Below, in pieces: positions 61,828-64,000 of a stretch of DNA of 64,000 bases. How positions within the stretch are numbered: the stretch's first letter is position 1; every line of letters starts with the position of its first letter. The DNA comes from an uncultured Muribaculaceae bacterium (GTDB lineage Bacteria > Bacteroidota > Bacteroidia > Bacteroidales > Muribaculaceae): NCBI GenBank assembly GCA_910579185.1, contig CAJTTG010000002.1, positions 248,001 through 312,000 on the forward strand, given 5' to 3'. The notes beneath the pieces were generated by a model. The model saw only the letters and a list, made by a program, of their open reading frames with translations, did no database searches and was not told the DNA's origin. The position numbers and the translations under genes are program-made.

Positions 61828-62178
61828 TTACTCGTCGTCCTCCATATCAAGGAGATTTCGGTGGGCGTTCTCGATAGCGAGCGGCGAGCCTACCTGTGCA
61901 AGCATCATTTCCTGGGAATGGAGCTTGACTTTTGATGCAGCTTTGCCGCGTCGGTAGGCTTTTGACACCTCGGTTGTGCGGTCGGCAATATCGGAGCGCA
62001 GTACATCAGCCGGAATATCGAGTATTACGGCCATATCGGATATTTTGAGGTAGATAGAGGCAAATTTTTCAATCTGCTGCAATTCGTTCTCGGAATATCC
62101 GTGCGAGCCGAGAGAAGAATCAGGCTCGCCTGAATTATTCCGAGGCGATGCCGGATAAGCGCTGTGCGAATAGGTCAT
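61828..62178 (-). CDS. second small-terminase-like or DNA-binding phage protein
   Basis: A 116-residue protein. After a Ser/Pro-rich start, residues 45-75 read SIYLKISDMAVILDIPADVL, a helix-turn-helix-like start found in small terminases, and then a basic helical stretch (SKAYRRGKAASKVKLHSQEM). It overlaps the PLD-like gene by 44 bases. It may work with the next gene as a two-part packaging recogniser; this is inference. Confidence 0.55.
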   Translation of the reverse strand: MTYSHSAYPASPRNNSGEPDSSLGSHGYSENELQQIEKFASIYLKISDMAVILDIPADVLRSDIADRTTEVSKAYRRGKAASKVKLHSQEMMLAQVGSPLAIENAHRNLLDMEDDE

Positions 62179-62665
62179 GGAGCGGTACGGAGTGATTGGT
62201 TATTAAATCGTTGACTTGGTCGTAGAGATTTGCGAAAATCTCCGGCGAAGTCGAGATAAATGCCGACTCGTGGCGGTTGCCGCGAGTGAGGTTCTGCGAG
62301 GTTATTACCGACACGGTTTCTCCGGCCTCGGAGCGCACCAACAAAATCTTGCTGTGGTTGTCGGCAAGATATGTGCGCTCTATAACTTGGGTGATGAACG
62401 CCCAAAGTTTGAGCGTTTTGTTGGTGGCCTTATGGTCGAGCACAAGGTTGATGCGCGACACTTTATTTGCACGGCAGATAAAGAAAAGTCGGCGCAAAAA
62501 TTCCTCGGAGATAGAAAACGAGGTCTGCCATACCTCTGCGGTGCCGACTTGGCTTAAAATCCATTCGAGAATGTCGGCCACCTGCACGGCATTGGAAAGA
62601 TAAGCCTGAAAAGGCGTATCTTTGAGCGGTCGGAGGATTTGGTCGATGTCGGCGGTGCGTTTCAT
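62135..62665 (-). CDS. phospholipase D-like (single HKD) nuclease-fold protein
   Basis: A 176-residue protein. The motif NHSKILLV (His and Lys at about 104 and 106) followed by TSQNLTRGNRHES is the HKD half-site of PLD-type nucleases, with the Asn and Glu positions present. A single half-site implies a homodimer, as in Nuc-like endonucleases. It is in the packaging operon, so it may process DNA ends or attack host DNA; substrate unknown. Confidence 0.7.
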   Translation of the reverse strand: MKRTADIDQILRPLKDTPFQAYLSNAVQVADILEWILSQVGTAEVWQTSFSISEEFLRRLFFICRANKVSRINLVLDHKATNKTLKLWAFITQVIERTYLADNHSKILLVRSEAGETVSVITSQNLTRGNRHESAFISTSPEIFANLYDQVNDLITNHSVPLHDLFAQRLSGIASE

Positions 62666-62694
62666 TGATATAAGTATTAAGGCAGAGTGATGAG

Positions 62695-63303
62695 TTACGA
62701 TGTTTTCTTTCCGGCTCTTTTACTTTTCACCTTGTCACTCTGCCCTATGACGTATGTATCGTATGCCTCCCAGTTGGCGTGCAGCTTCTTGTCGAGCGAT
62801 ATAAGTTCTTTGAGGAACGGATAACGCTCGGAGTCCGGGCAGGTGACGTTGTCAAGCGAGAGCGAGCGGAGGCGCAGATGCAGCTCGCGCATACGTTGGA
62901 GAATTGAGAGATTTTCAACGTATTTCGCCTTGATGTCGTCGGGGAGTGCGTCGTGGTCGGCACGTTTACCTTTTGGTTGCTCGTCGGCTTTGGCTGCGAG
63001 CGGTATGTGTTCGGCCACGATAGCCTCGACCTGCTGCTCCATTTCCTCGACCTGCGCACGGGTGAGGTCGGCGACGCGGAAGTTGTAATACTTTTGAAGT
63101 TGGTAGTCCACGAAGTCGTGGCGGCGGTCAATCTGCGAGATTATGTTGTGGTACATAATCTGATTGCCCGACAGCTTCAAAAGATAGAGTGCGCCTACCG
63201 AGTAGTCGCGCTCCGCTTCCGGCGTTTCGAGCCATTGCTTGATTTGTTCGGTAAATTTGTGGTCCATTTGAGGGGTCAATTTTACTTTGGCCGCAGGGGT
63301 CAA
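62695..63303 (-). CDS. hypothetical helical phage protein in the packaging operon
   Basis: A 202-residue, highly charged helical protein (YSVGALYLLKLSGNQIMYHN; ARAQVEEMEQQVEAIV-type coiled coil; LPDDIKAKYVENLSILQRM) ending in a Lys-rich tail KVKSKRAGKKTS. Its ATG overlaps the phosphoribosyltransferase stop as ATGA, so the two are coupled. A scaffold or DNA-associated role is conceivable; nothing proves it. Confidence 0.6.
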   Translation of the reverse strand: MTPAAKVKLTPQMDHKFTEQIKQWLETPEAERDYSVGALYLLKLSGNQIMYHNIISQIDRRHDFVDYQLQKYYNFRVADLTRAQVEEMEQQVEAIVAEHIPLAAKADEQPKGKRADHDALPDDIKAKYVENLSILQRMRELHLRLRSLSLDNVTCPDSERYPFLKELISLDKKLHANWEAYDTYVIGQSDKVKSKRAGKKTS

Positions 63304-63974
63304 AGTTTATTATTTATTCCTGTGAAGAAAATGAGGTTATAACCGAGCGGTTGGAGCAGGTCGCGCATCGAGAGCATCGTTGCGCCGGTGGTAACAAAAT
63401 CGTCGAATACGATTATGTTGCGCTCGGTCGGTGGCGCTTTGACAAGGGTAAAGACAGCCCCGACGCGATGCTTCGAGTGACACTCGGCGAGATCTTCGTA
63501 GAAGTTCACGCCCAGGAGTGTTGCGAGCTGCGCTGAAATGAGCGATGCGAAATTGCGTTCCTTGTGGCGACGCTTCGGCGAGGTGACTATGCACCAGTCG
63601 CCGGTGGCGAGTGAGTTGCCGAGTATCTGCCGGATAAGGGTATTCATACCCACGGCGAATTTCCCGACCATATCGGGGTCGCTCTTGATGTCGGTGAGAG
63701 TCCGGCCATAGAGCGACTTTTTCCACAGTGAGATAATGCCAAAAGCCGGGTTGCGGTAGGAAATGCGCACCTTATTAGGGGCGAAGTCGCAGCGAGCCTC
63801 GGCCTGTTGCACATCTTTCCACGCGGCACGGCTCTTTTCGGCGAAAAGGTCTTTGGCACAGGAGGGAGTAAAAGATGCGTCGAGGTCGGGAACATCAAGC
63901 GAAGGCACACAGATGTCTTTCAACACTTCGTCCAACACTATCGCTCCCTCCCTGACGCATCTGTTAGGTGACAT
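63300..63974 (-). CDS. ComF-type phosphoribosyltransferase
   Basis: A 224-residue protein. The PRPP-binding loop IIVFDDFVTTGATM lies near the C-terminus, with a preceding GAVFTLVKAPPTERN strand, as in ComF/ amidophosphoribosyl-like proteins. The N-terminal zinc-ribbon of true ComF is not obvious, although cysteines occur in ICVPSLDV and SCAKDLF. It is the rightmost gene and is coupled to the packaging operon, so it belongs to the phage rather than to host competence. Substrate unknown. Confidence 0.75.
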   Translation of the reverse strand: MSPNRCVREGAIVLDEVLKDICVPSLDVPDLDASFTPSCAKDLFAEKSRAAWKDVQQAEARCDFAPNKVRISYRNPAFGIISLWKKSLYGRTLTDIKSDPDMVGKFAVGMNTLIRQILGNSLATGDWCIVTSPKRRHKERNFASLISAQLATLLGVNFYEDLAECHSKHRVGAVFTLVKAPPTERNIIVFDDFVTTGATMLSMRDLLQPLGYNLIFFTGINNKL

Positions 63975-64000
63975 AGGACGTGGGGGTTAAGCGGCTTTCT

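Noticed and set aside
63300..63974. Phosphoribosyltransferase gene as host competence gene comF marking the prophage end
   Set aside because: It overlaps the next packaging-operon gene by 4 bases (ATGA), so it is part of the phage operon; no host gene is visible to its right.

Overview
The window comes from a Bacteroidota chromosome, most likely of the order Bacteroidales and perhaps Muribaculaceae-like (the family is an inference). The support is SprA, NspC, DUF4923/DUF4493/PCMD-type surface proteins, many lipoproteins, promoters with the TAnnTTTG -7 box typical of this phylum, and starts that lack Shine-Dalgarno sites.

Bases 1-32.2 kb are host chromosome. A ClpB gene cut by the left edge and a small lipoprotein come first. 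A glycosyltransferase and a DUF4923 protein lie on the minus strand. A rightward block at 4.5-10.4 kb (lipoprotein, two paralogous outer-membrane barrels, second lipoprotein) looks like one surface-exposed locus and is followed by an NfeD/SPFH pair. Two leftward operons follow: pcrA-nspC-glycosyltransferase-radC, and rluA-like-metA-ruvA-sprA-ABC-F-ktrB-ktrA.

At 32.15 kb a CAT-anticodon tRNA marks the edge of an integrated tailed phage that runs from there past the right end of the window (at least 31.8 kb). A tyrosine integrase sits beside the tRNA behind a cluster of short direct and inverted repeats. All recognisable virion genes are on the minus strand. Read from right to left they are: a ComF-type phosphoribosyltransferase, a hypothetical protein, a PLD-like nuclease, two small-terminase-like proteins, the large terminase, small genes, portal, head-tail connectors, a candidate fibre, a lysis cassette (holin, amidase, unimolecular-spanin candidate), a 1,502-residue tape measure and a tail protein. 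No major capsid protein or prohead protease was recognised.

The unusual part of the prophage is what lies between its structural genes. At least eight cargo transcription units, each with its own TAnnTTTG promoter and some with a terminator, are interleaved with the virion genes. They encode an exported protein, two membrane-protein units, a tandem retropepsin-like protease, a DUF6624 protein with a lipoprotein, an E1/ThiF-like Rossmann protein tail-to-tail with a PAS-LuxR regulator, and a tiny membrane protein. In four of them the promoter box lies so close to the start codon that the mRNA should be leaderless.

Several non-coding stretches also look like structured RNA. They are a promoter-to-terminator unit of three GATAGC/GCTATC hairpins at 44.29-44.53 kb, a 1.8-kb GC-rich gene-free region at 40.15-41.97 kb holding two diverged copies of a multi-hairpin element with compensatory changes, and an 84-nt repeat at 52.54 and 56.00 kb whose central hairpin covaries between copies. 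These RNAs and the cargo pattern are the best candidates for something undescribed.
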